Positions 1 to 7,107 of a stretch of DNA of 33,062 nt are shown here, piece by piece (within the stretch, counting starts at the first letter, position 1; every line of letters starts with the position of its first letter). A model generated the notes under the pieces. It saw only the letters and a list, made by a program, of their open reading frames with translations, had not been told where the DNA came from and ran no database searches. A program made the position numbers and the translations under genes. This stretch comes from an uncultured Bacteroides sp. (GTDB taxonomy: Bacteria; Bacteroidota; Bacteroidia; Bacteroidales; Bacteroidaceae). The stretch lies in contig CAMTPA010000034.1 in assembly GCA_947074275.1 (NCBI GenBank), positions 1 to 33,062 of the forward strand, in the 5' to 3' direction.

Positions 1-180
1 CGTACAAAAGATGAATAATTTTAGAGTTGAATGGTTTTGCAACGGTCTCATTTCATTAAAAAGCTGTGCAATATTCATAAATTTTATCGATTTATCCAAA
101 ATAAACACATTTTTTTTGTTTGATAAGTAGAAAAAAGTTTTAAAATGACCCGATTCTACATAAACTCATAAATAAAAAGA

Positions 181-226
181 AACCGTCAAATCGCAAGGTA
201 TAAACCCCGCAATTCGACGGTTTTTT
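181..226. terminator. Bidirectional intrinsic terminator
   Basis: AACCGTC (181-187) pairs exactly with GACGGTT (216-222), and the inner bases pair partly. The plus strand continues with a T-run (221-226) and the minus strand reads into a T-rich tract (complement of 171-180). It can therefore end the minus-strand gene at 259-777 and any plus-strand transcript entering from the left edge. Bases 1-180 hold no supported gene. Confidence 0.8.
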
Positions 227-258
227 ATTTAACAGTGATACTCTTATCTCACAATACT

Positions 259-777
259 TTATTTGCTTATCAATTTTCTTCTGATTTCAAATTTATTAAT
301 TTGAACCCCTTCCGAGGGAAGCCATACTTTTAGGATGTGATTTTTACCACGTAATGCTTTTACTTTAAAATCGGCCTTTACAGTATTAATCAATTTATTC
401 TTGATAGTCACATCTTGTGTATCGAGCAAGTCCATACCCAAAATAATTTGTGGATCATCGGGAGCATTCTTTTTATCTAAAGTATAATATACCGTTACCT
501 CGTAAGTACCACCCGACATTTTACTCGATAACGAATACTCGGCATAAGGAGCCAGTGCTTTGAAATTTGCAGCTTCACCTTTTTTGTTATAAGCCGAACT
601 TCTACCTTCGATATACTCTTTGCCTTTGCTTGTACCCTTTTCTATAAAGCGCGAGCTTTTATAGGCAGTGGCCGATACCGATACGCGCATATTTTCCATT
701 TCGTGTGCATCTTGCGCTGAAACCACCAAAGAAACAATAGAAAGAAGCAAGGCTGTTAATAATAAAAATCTTCTCAT
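259..777 (-). CDS. Secreted protein of unknown function, possible carbohydrate-binding-like fold
   Basis: A 172-residue protein with a clear Sec signal peptide: Arg2-Arg3, a hydrophobic core at about residues 4-19, and likely cleavage after Ala21 (VSA|Q). No lipobox is present. The mature part alternates short beta-type stretches (GGTYEVTVYYTLD; a C-terminal GVQINKFEIR), a pattern reminiscent of CBM6/35-like beta-sandwich domains. That resemblance is an inference from pattern only and no ligand residues can be assigned. A -7-like box (TATTTTTG on the minus strand) lies 37-44 nt upstream of the ATG, and a terminator hairpin follows the stop, so it is probably transcribed alone. Family not recognised; probably periplasmic or extracellular. 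Confidence 0.75.
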   Translation of the reverse strand: MRRFLLLTALLLSIVSLVVSAQDAHEMENMRVSVSATAYKSSRFIEKGTSKGKEYIEGRSSAYNKKGEAANFKALAPYAEYSLSSKMSGGTYEVTVYYTLDKKNAPDDPQIILGMDLLDTQDVTIKNKLINTVKADFKVKALRGKNHILKVWLPSEGVQINKFEIRRKLISK

Positions 778-813
778 TTAGTTAGGTTTTATATTTCACT
801 TATTTTCAGGTTA

Positions 814-821
814 CAAAAATA
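814..821 (-). promoter_or_regulatory. -7 box for the 259-777 gene
   Basis: The minus strand reads TATTTTTG, matching the Bacteroidota -7 consensus TAnnTTTG, about 37 nt before the ATG at 777. No convincing TTTG -33 element is seen at the usual spacing. Confidence 0.5.
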
Positions 822-899
822 ATGATATATCACCAAACGAATTGTATCAAGTGTTTTTATTTAACAAGCCTAAACATCCCATAAGATTTAATTTTTTCA

Positions 900-1286
900 T
901 CAAACTTTATTCTTCATATCATCGCCCCTACTTTCACATTCATTGGTTTCGCTCTCCAATTGCTTGATTTCTTTGTTGAGAAACACCGAAAGAACTGTTC
1001 TAACCACTACGATACCTCCCAAAATGATTAATTCGGTCATTGTAGGTTCGAGCACAGTTTTCAAAATATCAGAAGCAATCAGAAATTCGAGCCCAAGCAA
1101 TAAATAAGTTCCAAACACCGAGCGAAGCTTACGAATGTTGGTTGTGTTGTATCCTCCCGTAAAACGCTTCACCTCATTTATCAGAAACTGAACAATGGCG
1201 ATAAGTGCTCCATAAGTCACTATCAGCAAGCTCGCTACACTTATTATGGTGGCCAATAGATTAAGAAAATGTGTAAACGTATCCAT
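900..1286 (-). CDS. DUF1622 family integral membrane protein
   Basis: A 128-residue protein with three hydrophobic segments (about residues 8-36, 57-73 and 84-102) and a charged C-terminal tail (KEIKQLESETNECESRGDD). Length, topology and sequence pattern (an RF.GGYN loop followed by LRSVFGTYLLLGLEFLIASDI) fit the DUF1622 family, which is widespread and has no established function. It is divergent from the fdtA-like gene at 1401, with a 114-nt gap between them. No transporter or enzyme motif is visible. The stop codon overlaps a 17-codon ORF (847-900) that looks incidental. Confidence 0.8.
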   Translation of the reverse strand: MDTFTHFLNLLATIISVASLLIVTYGALIAIVQFLINEVKRFTGGYNTTNIRKLRSVFGTYLLLGLEFLIASDILKTVLEPTMTELIILGGIVVVRTVLSVFLNKEIKQLESETNECESRGDDMKNKV

Positions 1287-1337
1287 ATTGTTTTTTATTT
1301 ATCATAACAGATAAGTAAGTTCAAAGGTTTAAATCAT

Positions 1338-1345
1338 TAAATTTG
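1338..1345 (+). promoter_or_regulatory. -7 box for the 1401-2758 operon
   Basis: TAAATTTG matches TAnnTTTG and lies 55 nt before the ATG at 1401 in the divergent gap. No TTTG is found at about -33, so the assignment rests on the -7 match alone. Confidence 0.45.
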
Positions 1346-1400
1346 CGACATATAATATCAATAATAATAAACCCTCTAATTTAGCGTTAACATATATACT

Positions 1401-1796
1401 ATGAAGAGCTTAAAAACATTTACCGACAAAAGAGGCAGTCTGACACTTGTGGAAGGTGGAGTAGATGTGCCATTTGATATAGCGCGTGTTTATTGGATTC
1501 ACAATGTGCAATTGGGTGAAAGTCGCGGAAAACACGCCAATCGCACCTCCACACAGTTTTTGATAGCGATAAATGGTAGTGTAGATGTGAATTTAGAAGA
1601 CATCAATGGAAAACGTACGGTTCATCTAAACAAAAACACAGAAGGCGTACTGTTACCTCCGGGTACTTGGAATGAATTGTATAACTTTTCGGCAGATGCC
1701 ATCGTTGTTGTTTTTTCCTCGCAATTATATAAACCAGAAACCTACCTTAATACATACGAAGAGTTTCAAGATTTTATCCATCAACAAAGAAAATGA
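1401..1796 (+). CDS. FdtA/QdtA-family sugar 3,4-ketoisomerase-like cupin
   Basis: A 131-residue single-domain cupin. The N-terminal FTDKRGSLTLVEGG and the central RG-x-H-A-x-R motif place it with the dTDP-4-keto-6-deoxyhexose 3,4-ketoisomerases (FdtA, QdtA, WxcM-like), which prepare 3-keto sugars for amination in surface glycan synthesis. The family motif normally has two histidines (HAH), which are active-site residues. Here it reads H45-A46-N47-R48 (codon AAT at 1539-1541), so the second histidine is asparagine. The protein may therefore be altered in activity, inactive, or a sugar-binding relative. Its stop overlaps the next gene's ATG (ATGA), indicating translational coupling. No aminotransferase or nucleotidyltransferase is nearby. 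Family membership is fairly sure, the exact reaction is not. Confidence 0.75.
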   Translation: MKSLKTFTDKRGSLTLVEGGVDVPFDIARVYWIHNVQLGESRGKHANRTSTQFLIAINGSVDVNLEDINGKRTVHLNKNTEGVLLPPGTWNELYNFSADAIVVVFSSQLYKPETYLNTYEEFQDFIHQQRK

Positions 1797-2758
1797 GCAT
1801 TTCATCCCATTCTTTAACCCTTGTGCGCTATACCGCATCGTTTTGCGATAGATGGAACGCTTTTGTGCGTACTTCAAAAAACGGAACATTCTTATTAGAG
1901 CGTGCTTATATGGAATACCACGCCGATCGATTTGAAGACCACTCCTTGATTTTTTTTCAAGAATCAAAAATCATTGCATTGCTTCCGGCTCATATTCAAA
2001 ACGATCGGTTTTGCAGCCACAACGGATTGACGTATGGCGGTATGATATTATCCAATGATACAACAGCCGAAATAACACTCGAACTGTTCCAGCTACTTAT
2101 TGATTATGTTCGTTCATTGGCACAGATCAACACCATTGTGTATCGCCCTATTCCCCATATTTATCATCGTTGTCCCTCAGAAGAAGATTTGTATGCCTTG
2201 TTCAGAGTCAATGCCGTGTTAACAGAACGCAAGATTGCTTCTGTTGTGGACCAACAACACACCTTACCATTTCAGACGCTACGCAAGCGAAAAGCGAAAC
2301 GAGCATTGAAAGCGATGATTGTTTTGACACAAAACAACGAGTTTGCTGTTTTCTGGAAAATGTTATCAGAAACGCTTCAAGAGAAATACAATGCGTCTCC
2401 AGTACACACAGTCAATGAGATGAATCGCCTGCACAACTCGTTTCCATACAACATTCATCTATTTATGGCCCAAAACACCGACAAAGAAGCAATAGCCGGC
2501 TGTGTAATATACGAAACCAAACAAGTGGCGCACGTGCAATACATCGCCTCCACAAGCGAAGGACGCAGTTGTGGTGCGGTGGATTTACTTTTCGACTATT
2601 TGATCCATACACATTATGCTGGCAAAGCCTATTTCGATCTTGGTACTTCGGTAGAAGAAGGTGGCCGTATGCTCAACGAAGGACTTATTTTCCAAAAAGA
2701 AGGTTTCGGCGGTCGAGCTGTGATGTATGACACTTACGAAATTCCTTTAAAGAAATAG
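1793..2758 (+). CDS. FemAB-like GNAT acyltransferase
   Basis: A 321-residue cytoplasmic protein that resembles Bacteroidota FemAB-like (Acetyltransf_6) GNAT proteins found in surface-glycan loci. Recognisable blocks are LLPAH and GLTYGGMIL near residues 63-85, YRPIPHIYH plus EEDLYALF near 115-135, and the C-terminal YFDLGTS, LNEGLIFQKEGFGGR (about residues 280-307). The proposed role is N- or O-acylation of a nucleotide-activated or nascent sugar, or of a peptide. The substrate cannot be read from sequence. It overlaps the preceding ketoisomerase-like gene by 4 nt, so both are made together. In the Fuc3NAc pathway an isomerase, an aminotransferase and an acetyltransferase cooperate. Only an isomerase-like and an acyltransferase-like gene are present here. 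Confidence 0.7.
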   Translation: MSISSHSLTLVRYTASFCDRWNAFVRTSKNGTFLLERAYMEYHADRFEDHSLIFFQESKIIALLPAHIQNDRFCSHNGLTYGGMILSNDTTAEITLELFQLLIDYVRSLAQINTIVYRPIPHIYHRCPSEEDLYALFRVNAVLTERKIASVVDQQHTLPFQTLRKRKAKRALKAMIVLTQNNEFAVFWKMLSETLQEKYNASPVHTVNEMNRLHNSFPYNIHLFMAQNTDKEAIAGCVIYETKQVAHVQYIASTSEGRSCGAVDLLFDYLIHTHYAGKAYFDLGTSVEEGGRMLNEGLIFQKEGFGGRAVMYDTYEIPLKK

Positions 2759-2773
2759 CAACCGAAAGAGTCT

Positions 2774-2992
2774 CTATATAAAGATGTGACTTCGGAAACT
2801 CTCGCTATCAATACCAAGAGTCTCCGAAATCACACTAAGAGCTATAACTTCTAAATCAGAAATAACATCTTTGCGATTGTCAATTCCTTTCTCATCAGCC
2901 AACTTACTGGCAAAACTCTTGCATATATCAAGGTGTTTTACGATAATTATATATAGGTTGTGTAGGGTTTGATTATCAATTAAAAGACACAC
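2774..2992 (-). pseudogene. Truncated IS982-family transposase (N-terminal fragment)
   Basis: The 72 codons end in LADEKGIDNRKDV-ISDLEVIALS-...-ETLGIDSES. This matches the N-terminal region of IS982-family DDE transposases, where (S/T)DLEV(I/V)AL...E.LGIDSEN is characteristic. Full-length proteins are about 270-300 residues, so the whole DDE catalytic domain is missing. Similarity ends about 30 nt before the stop, where an inverted repeat starts (2786-2833). The fragment lies 15 nt beyond the stop of the acyltransferase gene. It is a dead remnant, probably marking an old insertion or deletion. No inverted terminal repeats could be recognised. Confidence 0.7.
2786..2833. repeat. Inverted repeat at the broken end of the IS982 fragment
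   Basis: Arms 2786-2802 and 2817-2833 are 17 nt each, with 15 Watson-Crick matches. The two mismatches become G-U pairs in a minus-strand transcript. It sits inside the transposase remnant, just where similarity to the family stops. It could also serve as a 3' hairpin for the convergent acyltransferase gene, though no T-run follows on the plus strand. Confidence 0.6.
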
Positions 2993-3050
2993 TCACTCCC
3001 CTCTTTATTTATTATAGATAGAAACAACTGCTACCTATTACTTTTTTTCG

Positions 3051-3082
3051 TATTTTTGTAGCATACGTATATTTATACGTAT
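3051..3082 (+). promoter_or_regulatory. metF promoter -7 box and tandem ATACGTAT palindromes
   Basis: TATTTTTG (3051-3058) matches TAnnTTTG. The expected transcription start is around 3065, giving a leader of about 50 nt before the metF ATG. Two identical 8-nt palindromes ATACGTAT (3063-3070 and 3075-3082) straddle the expected start, which is a typical place for a repressor operator. The leader is too short for a known SAM or cobalamin riboswitch. Confidence 0.5.
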
Positions 3083-3116
3083 AACTCCCAATAGAAGAAT
3101 ATTTATCATTATAGAG

Positions 3117-4070
3117 ATGAGAGTAACAGACCTGATACAAAAGAATGAGCAAACCGCTTTTTCGTTCGAAATATTACCGCCGCTCAAAGGCACTGGAATT
3201 GAGAAATTGTGCAAAGACATAGAGGCTTTGAAAGAGTTCGATCCTAAATACATCAACATCACCACGCACCGAAGCGAATATGTATACAAGGATTTAGGTG
3301 ATGGAATGTTTCAACGTAACCGTCTGCGCCGCCGCCCTGGAACGGTGGCTGTGGCAGCAGCTATTCAAAACAGATACAACATCACCACCGTGCCACATAT
3401 CTTATGCAGCGGATTCACCCGTGAGGAGACGGAATATGTATTGCTCGATTTGCAGTTTCTTGGTATTACCGATTTGCTGGTGCTAAGAGGCGACAAGGCC
3501 AAACACGAATCATCGTTCACCGCCGAAGAGAATGGCTACGTACACGCCATTGAGCTGCAAGAGCAGATAAACAATTTCAATAAGGGCATTTTTGTAGATG
3601 GGTCTGAAATGAAGGTGACCAACACTCCATTCTCGTATGGCGTGGCTTGCTACCCCGAAAAACACGAAGAGTCGCCCAATATGGACCAAGATATTTATTG
3701 GCTAAAGAAGAAGGTGGAAGCTGGCGCCGAATATGCTGTGACTCAACTGTTCTACGATAACCAAAAATATTTTGAGTTTGTAGACAAAGTGAAACAAGCA
3801 GGAATAAATATTCCCATCATACCAGGTATCAAACCATTTAAACGTGCTTCGCAACTGAGCATGATACCGAAAACATTTAAAGTGGACTTGCCCGACGACC
3901 TGACCCAAGCTGTGCTGAACTGCGACAACGATGCGGCAGTGCAACAAGTAGGTGTGGAATGGTGCATCGACCAATGCCGCGAATTGATGGCGCACGGTGT
4001 GCCCAGCATTCACTTCTATTCGATAGGAGCAGTAGATAGCATCCGTGAAGTGGCCAAAACGATTTATTAA
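3117..4070 (+). CDS. metF: Methylenetetrahydrofolate reductase
   Basis: A 317-residue cytosolic flavoprotein that reduces 5,10-methylene-THF to 5-methyl-THF, supplying the methyl group for methionine synthesis. The TIM-barrel family hallmarks are present: the FSFEILPP strand with catalytic-type Glu18, NITTHR, the LRGD motif with Asp126 (equivalent to the conserved FAD-site Asp), AVTQLFYD near residue 208 and GIKPF. Length is normal for the bacterial single-domain enzyme. The ATG at 3117 is preceded by an AT-rich leader and a -7 box at 3051. The next gene, for DNA polymerase III delta', begins 17 nt after the stop, so the two are probably cotranscribed. Nothing is missing. Confidence 0.96.
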   Translation: MRVTDLIQKNEQTAFSFEILPPLKGTGIEKLCKDIEALKEFDPKYINITTHRSEYVYKDLGDGMFQRNRLRRRPGTVAVAAAIQNRYNITTVPHILCSGFTREETEYVLLDLQFLGITDLLVLRGDKAKHESSFTAEENGYVHAIELQEQINNFNKGIFVDGSEMKVTNTPFSYGVACYPEKHEESPNMDQDIYWLKKKVEAGAEYAVTQLFYDNQKYFEFVDKVKQAGINIPIIPGIKPFKRASQLSMIPKTFKVDLPDDLTQAVLNCDNDAAVQQVGVEWCIDQCRELMAHGVPSIHFYSIGAVDSIREVAKTIY

Positions 4071-4073
4071 AAC

Positions 4074-4090
4074 GGAGGAGGGAAAACGTG
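4074..4090 (+). promoter_or_regulatory. Strong Shine-Dalgarno fixing a GTG start
   Basis: GGAGGAGGG (4074-4082) is followed 5 nt later by GTG (4088-4090). No in-frame ATG lies near the conserved N-terminus (FFKDIVGQEE), so GTG is the start. A run this purine-rich and SD-like is uncommon here, where most genes have AT-rich leaders. Confidence 0.75.
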
Positions 4091-5197
4091 TTTTTTAAAG
4101 ATATAGTTGGGCAAGAAGAAACGAAAAAGTGGTTGGTGAAAGAGGCTAACGGCAACCGCGTCGCACACGCAAAACTGATATGCGGCGGCGAGGGTGTAGG
4201 CACATTGCCTATGGCAATAGCCTATGCACGCTATCTGAATTGCACCAACAGACAGGAGACTGATGCTTGCGGTGTGTGTCCGTCGTGCGTGAAGTTCGAC
4301 AAACTGGTTCATCCCGATGTCCACTTCGTGTTTCCCACCGTAAAAAGCAAATTGAGCGACGACTACATAAAAGAGTGGCGCAAACTGGCATCGGGCAATG
4401 CTTATTTCAACCTCAACCTGTGGCTTAAAGAGCTTGGTGCCGAAAATCAGCAACCTATTATCTATGGTAAAGAGAGTGATGAACTTATCAAAAAACTCAG
4501 CTTGAAATCGCTGGAGGGAGAATATAAAATAGCCATCGTGTGGCTTGCCGAAAAGATGAACCCGACTTGCGCCAACAAACTATTGAAACTGCTGGAAGAG
4601 CCACCTGCAAAAACGGTTTTACTATTGGTATCTGAAACTCCCGACCTGATTTTGCAAACCATTTTGAGCCGCACGCAACGCATCAACCTCCGTCCCATTA
4701 GTGAGCAGAGCATAGCCGAAGCACTCGAAAAGAAATATGGTGTATCGCAAGCCAATAGCGAAACAATAGCTCATTTATCAAACGGAAACTTTGTGAAGGC
4801 ATTGGAGACAATTCACTTAAATGAAGAGACACAGCTATTCTTTGAGTTGTTTGTGAACTTGATGCGTCTTTCGTATCAACGCAAAATTAGAGAGATGAAG
4901 CTTTGGAGCGACCAAGTAGCCTCATTGGGGCGTGAGCGTCAAAAGAATCTGCTTTTGTATTGTCAACGGCTAATACGGGAGAACTTTATACACAATTTTC
5001 ACCGCAAGGAGCTAAACTATATGACCAATGATGAGAACCACTTTGCCACCCGATTTGCCCCTTTTGTGAACGAACGAAATGTGATGGGAATTATGGACGA
5101 ACTGACCGAAGCCCAACTACATATTGAACAGAACGTAAACGCTAAAATGGTATTTTTCGATTTCAGCCTGAAAATGATCGTACTATTGAAGCAATAA
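4088..5197 (+). CDS. holB: DNA polymerase III delta' subunit
   Basis: A 369-residue clamp-loader AAA+ subunit that helps load the beta sliding clamp. The N-terminus FKDIVGQEE and the loop GGEGVG-TLPMA (residues 33-43) are the P-loop position, but the Lys-Ser/Thr of Walker A is absent, as is usual for delta', which does not hydrolyse ATP. Four cysteines (C52, C61, C64, C67) form the zinc module. LLKLLEEPP and ILSRTQRI correspond to the Walker B/sensor region and the SRC motif (here SRT). Translation starts at GTG behind a strong Shine-Dalgarno. It sits between metF and ricT, with an 18-nt gap to ricT. Assignment is firm at family level; gamma/tau is excluded by the missing P-loop Lys and the length. 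Confidence 0.92.
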   Translation: MFFKDIVGQEETKKWLVKEANGNRVAHAKLICGGEGVGTLPMAIAYARYLNCTNRQETDACGVCPSCVKFDKLVHPDVHFVFPTVKSKLSDDYIKEWRKLASGNAYFNLNLWLKELGAENQQPIIYGKESDELIKKLSLKSLEGEYKIAIVWLAEKMNPTCANKLLKLLEEPPAKTVLLLVSETPDLILQTILSRTQRINLRPISEQSIAEALEKKYGVSQANSETIAHLSNGNFVKALETIHLNEETQLFFELFVNLMRLSYQRKIREMKLWSDQVASLGRERQKNLLLYCQRLIRENFIHNFHRKELNYMTNDENHFATRFAPFVNERNVMGIMDELTEAQLHIEQNVNAKMVFFDFSLKMIVLLKQ

Positions 5198-5215
5198 CAC
5201 AATTATATATATTAT

Positions 5216-6649
5216 ATGGACTTTAAATTACATAATGGGAGTGGCGGTTTGTGCTGCAAAGGATGCTCCCGACAAGATAAAAAACTGAACACCTATGATT
5301 GGCTTGCCGATATTCCAGGCAATGCCGAAGAGTGCGATATGGTGGAAGTGCAGTTTAAAAACACCCGCAAAGGATATTTTAAAAACAGCAACAAAATAAA
5401 GCTTGAAAAAGGCGACATTGTAGCTGTTGAATCAACTCCCGGACACGATATAGGTGTGGTGACACTTACTGGAAGATTGGTTCCACTGCAAATGAAAAAA
5501 GCCAATATCAAGCCCGACGCTGAAATAAAGCGTGTCTACCGAAAAGCCAAGCCTGTAGATATGGAGAAGTTTGATGAAGCCAAAGCCAAAGAGCACGCCA
5601 CAATGATACGTTCGCGCCAAATAGCATCGAGCTTAAATTTGAATATGAAGATTGGCGACGTGGAATATCAAGGCGATGGTAACAAAGCAATATTCTATTA
5701 CATAGCAGATGAGCGTGTGGATTTTCGCCAATTGATAAAAGTTTTGGCAGAGGCATTTAGAGTACGTATCGAAATGAAACAGATTGGCGCACGTCAAGAG
5801 GCTGGACGCATCGGCGGTATTGGCCCCTGCGGCAGAGAGCTATGTTGTGCTACGTGGATGACCAGTTTTATATCGGTATCGACCAGTGCGGCACGTTTTC
5901 AAGATATTTCACTCAATCCGCAAAAGCTTGCCGGACAATGCGCCAAGCTGAAATGCTGTCTGAACTACGAAGTAGATTGCTACGTGGAGGCACAAAAAAG
6001 GCTACCTTCTAAAGAGATTGCACTGGAGATAAAAGATGGGACATTCTATTTCTTCAAAGCTGATATTCTCAACAATCAAATCACCTACTCTACCGACAAA
6101 TCTTTTGCGGCAAACTTAGTAACCATCAGCGGCAAACGTGCATTCGAAATTATCGGGTTGAACAAACGCGGTATCAAACCAGACACGCTTGCACCAGAAG
6201 AACTAAAAGCTGAATCGAAAAAACCAGTGGACTTGGTAGAACAGGAGAGTTTAACACGTTTTGACCGTGAGAAACGCAAACAAAGAGGTGGTAACAATAG
6301 CGGTGAAAGTGGTGCAAACAGAAATAAGAAAAAGAAACGCAGCAATAACAGTCGTCCTACCACTGGGCAAGAAAGACCGCAAGGTGGTCGTCCGGAAAAC
6401 AGCAATAGACCAAACCAGCCACAACAGCAGCAATCCAGACGTGGAGATAGCGAACAACAACAGCGTCAGCAACGCCAGCAGCAACCACAGCAAGGTGAAC
6501 GAACCGAACGCAGAGGGAACAACAACCGTCCCCAACAAAGAAATGGAAATGCCGATAGAAACGGGCAACGTGGCGAAAGAACAGAAAGACCAAGAAATAA
6601 CGAAAGACCTAATAAAGAACGAAAAGATAGAAATGAAAATAAAGAATAG
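5216..6649 (+). CDS. ricT: RicT/PSP1-domain protein with long Q/R/N/G-rich tail
   Basis: A 477-residue protein. Residues 1-25 carry a CC-x-x-C cluster (C13, C14, C17). Residues about 40-280 are the PSP1/RicT (YaaT-type) domain, with GARQEAGRIGGIGPCG, C205, C210-C211 and QCAKLKCCLNYE (C242, C247-C248, C255). In Bacillus, RicT works with RicA and RicF in an Fe-S complex that affects RNA processing. No ricA/ricF homologues are nearby and the role in Bacteroidota is unproven. Residues about 350-477 are a low-complexity, highly charged tail of Gln, Arg, Asn, Gly and Glu (RGGNN, QQQ, ERTERRGNN), likely disordered and possibly RNA-binding. The tail overlaps the gldH start by 17 nt. The domain call is firm; the function is inferred. 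Confidence 0.88.
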   Translation: MDFKLHNGSGGLCCKGCSRQDKKLNTYDWLADIPGNAEECDMVEVQFKNTRKGYFKNSNKIKLEKGDIVAVESTPGHDIGVVTLTGRLVPLQMKKANIKPDAEIKRVYRKAKPVDMEKFDEAKAKEHATMIRSRQIASSLNLNMKIGDVEYQGDGNKAIFYYIADERVDFRQLIKVLAEAFRVRIEMKQIGARQEAGRIGGIGPCGRELCCATWMTSFISVSTSAARFQDISLNPQKLAGQCAKLKCCLNYEVDCYVEAQKRLPSKEIALEIKDGTFYFFKADILNNQITYSTDKSFAANLVTISGKRAFEIIGLNKRGIKPDTLAPEELKAESKKPVDLVEQESLTRFDREKRKQRGGNNSGESGANRNKKKKRSNNSRPTTGQERPQGGRPENSNRPNQPQQQQSRRGDSEQQQRQQRQQQPQQGERTERRGNNNRPQQRNGNADRNGQRGERTERPRNNERPNKERKDRNENKE

Positions 6650-7100
6650 GCATAGTATCTACCTTTTTATCTTGTTTATTCTTGTCTCTTGCAAAGACAA
6701 TACATTGTATTACTCTTACCAATCTACCCCTGCTACGGGGTGGAGTAAGAGTGATACTCTCTTATTTGAAGTACCCGTCAGAGACTCTTTATCATTGCTA
6801 CAAATAACTACGGAGCTCAGAAGCAGTGACACATATCCCTTTAAAGAGCTGTGGATAGCAACAAGAAGCAACTTAAAAAACAAAGAGATAGAACAAACTG
6901 ACACTCTTCTATTTACACTGACTGATGAATATGGAAGTCATTCAAAACAAGGGTGGAGTTGCTTGTTGCAAACCAAAAATACAGCATCGCCAGTTTTTGT
7001 AAAAGACACAGGGATTTATGTCATCAAGATAAATCATCTTATGAACGAGGAGTTTTTAAATGGTATTCACGATGTGGGTATCAAGATAACGAAGCATTAA
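6633..7100 (+). CDS. gldH: GldH-family lipoprotein
   Basis: A 155-residue lipoprotein: MKIKNR, a hydrophobic stretch at 8-18, and lipobox LVSC with the acylated Cys at residue 20. The following YYSYQSTPATGW, an internal beta-rich region and a C-terminal NGIHDVGIKI are typical of GldH. GldH is needed for gliding in Flavobacterium johnsoniae, but homologues are conserved in non-gliding Bacteroidales, where the role is unknown. The reading frame stays open upstream to 6261, but that stretch is only the out-of-frame shadow of the ricT tail. The ATG at 6633 gives a proper signal peptide and overlaps the ricT stop (6647-6649). It converges on rodA, with stop codons only 7 nt apart. Confidence 0.85.
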   Translation: MKIKNRHSIYLFILFILVSCKDNTLYYSYQSTPATGWSKSDTLLFEVPVRDSLSLLQITTELRSSDTYPFKELWIATRSNLKNKEIEQTDTLLFTLTDEYGSHSKQGWSCLLQTKNTASPVFVKDTGIYVIKINHLMNEEFLNGIHDVGIKITKH

Positions 7101-7107
7101 ATGCTTC

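Noticed and set aside
2..130. Frame open from the left edge for 42 codons, ending TAG at 128-130, possibly a gene end
   Set aside because: The composition is Phe/Ile/Asn/Lys as expected from AT-rich DNA, no motif is recognised, and the length is not significant.
847..900. 17-codon minus-strand ORF (MKKLNLMGCLGLLNKNT) overlapping the DUF1622 stop
   Set aside because: It looks like the start of a signal peptide but stops at once. There is no support beyond the overlap, so chance or a long-dead remnant is more likely.
3059..3116. Riboswitch upstream of metF
   Set aside because: The leader after the -7 box is only about 50 nt and shows no more than two short palindromes.
6085..6593. Long minus-strand ORFs antisense to ricT
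   Set aside because: They mirror the Gln/Arg/Asn-rich coding sequence and contain no domain or credible start; shadows of the real gene.
6261..6632. Open frame continuing upstream of gldH for 124 codons, as if gldH were a 279-aa protein
   Set aside because: It is the shifted frame of the low-complexity ricT tail. The lipoprotein signal peptide begins at 6633, and an N-terminal extension would destroy it.
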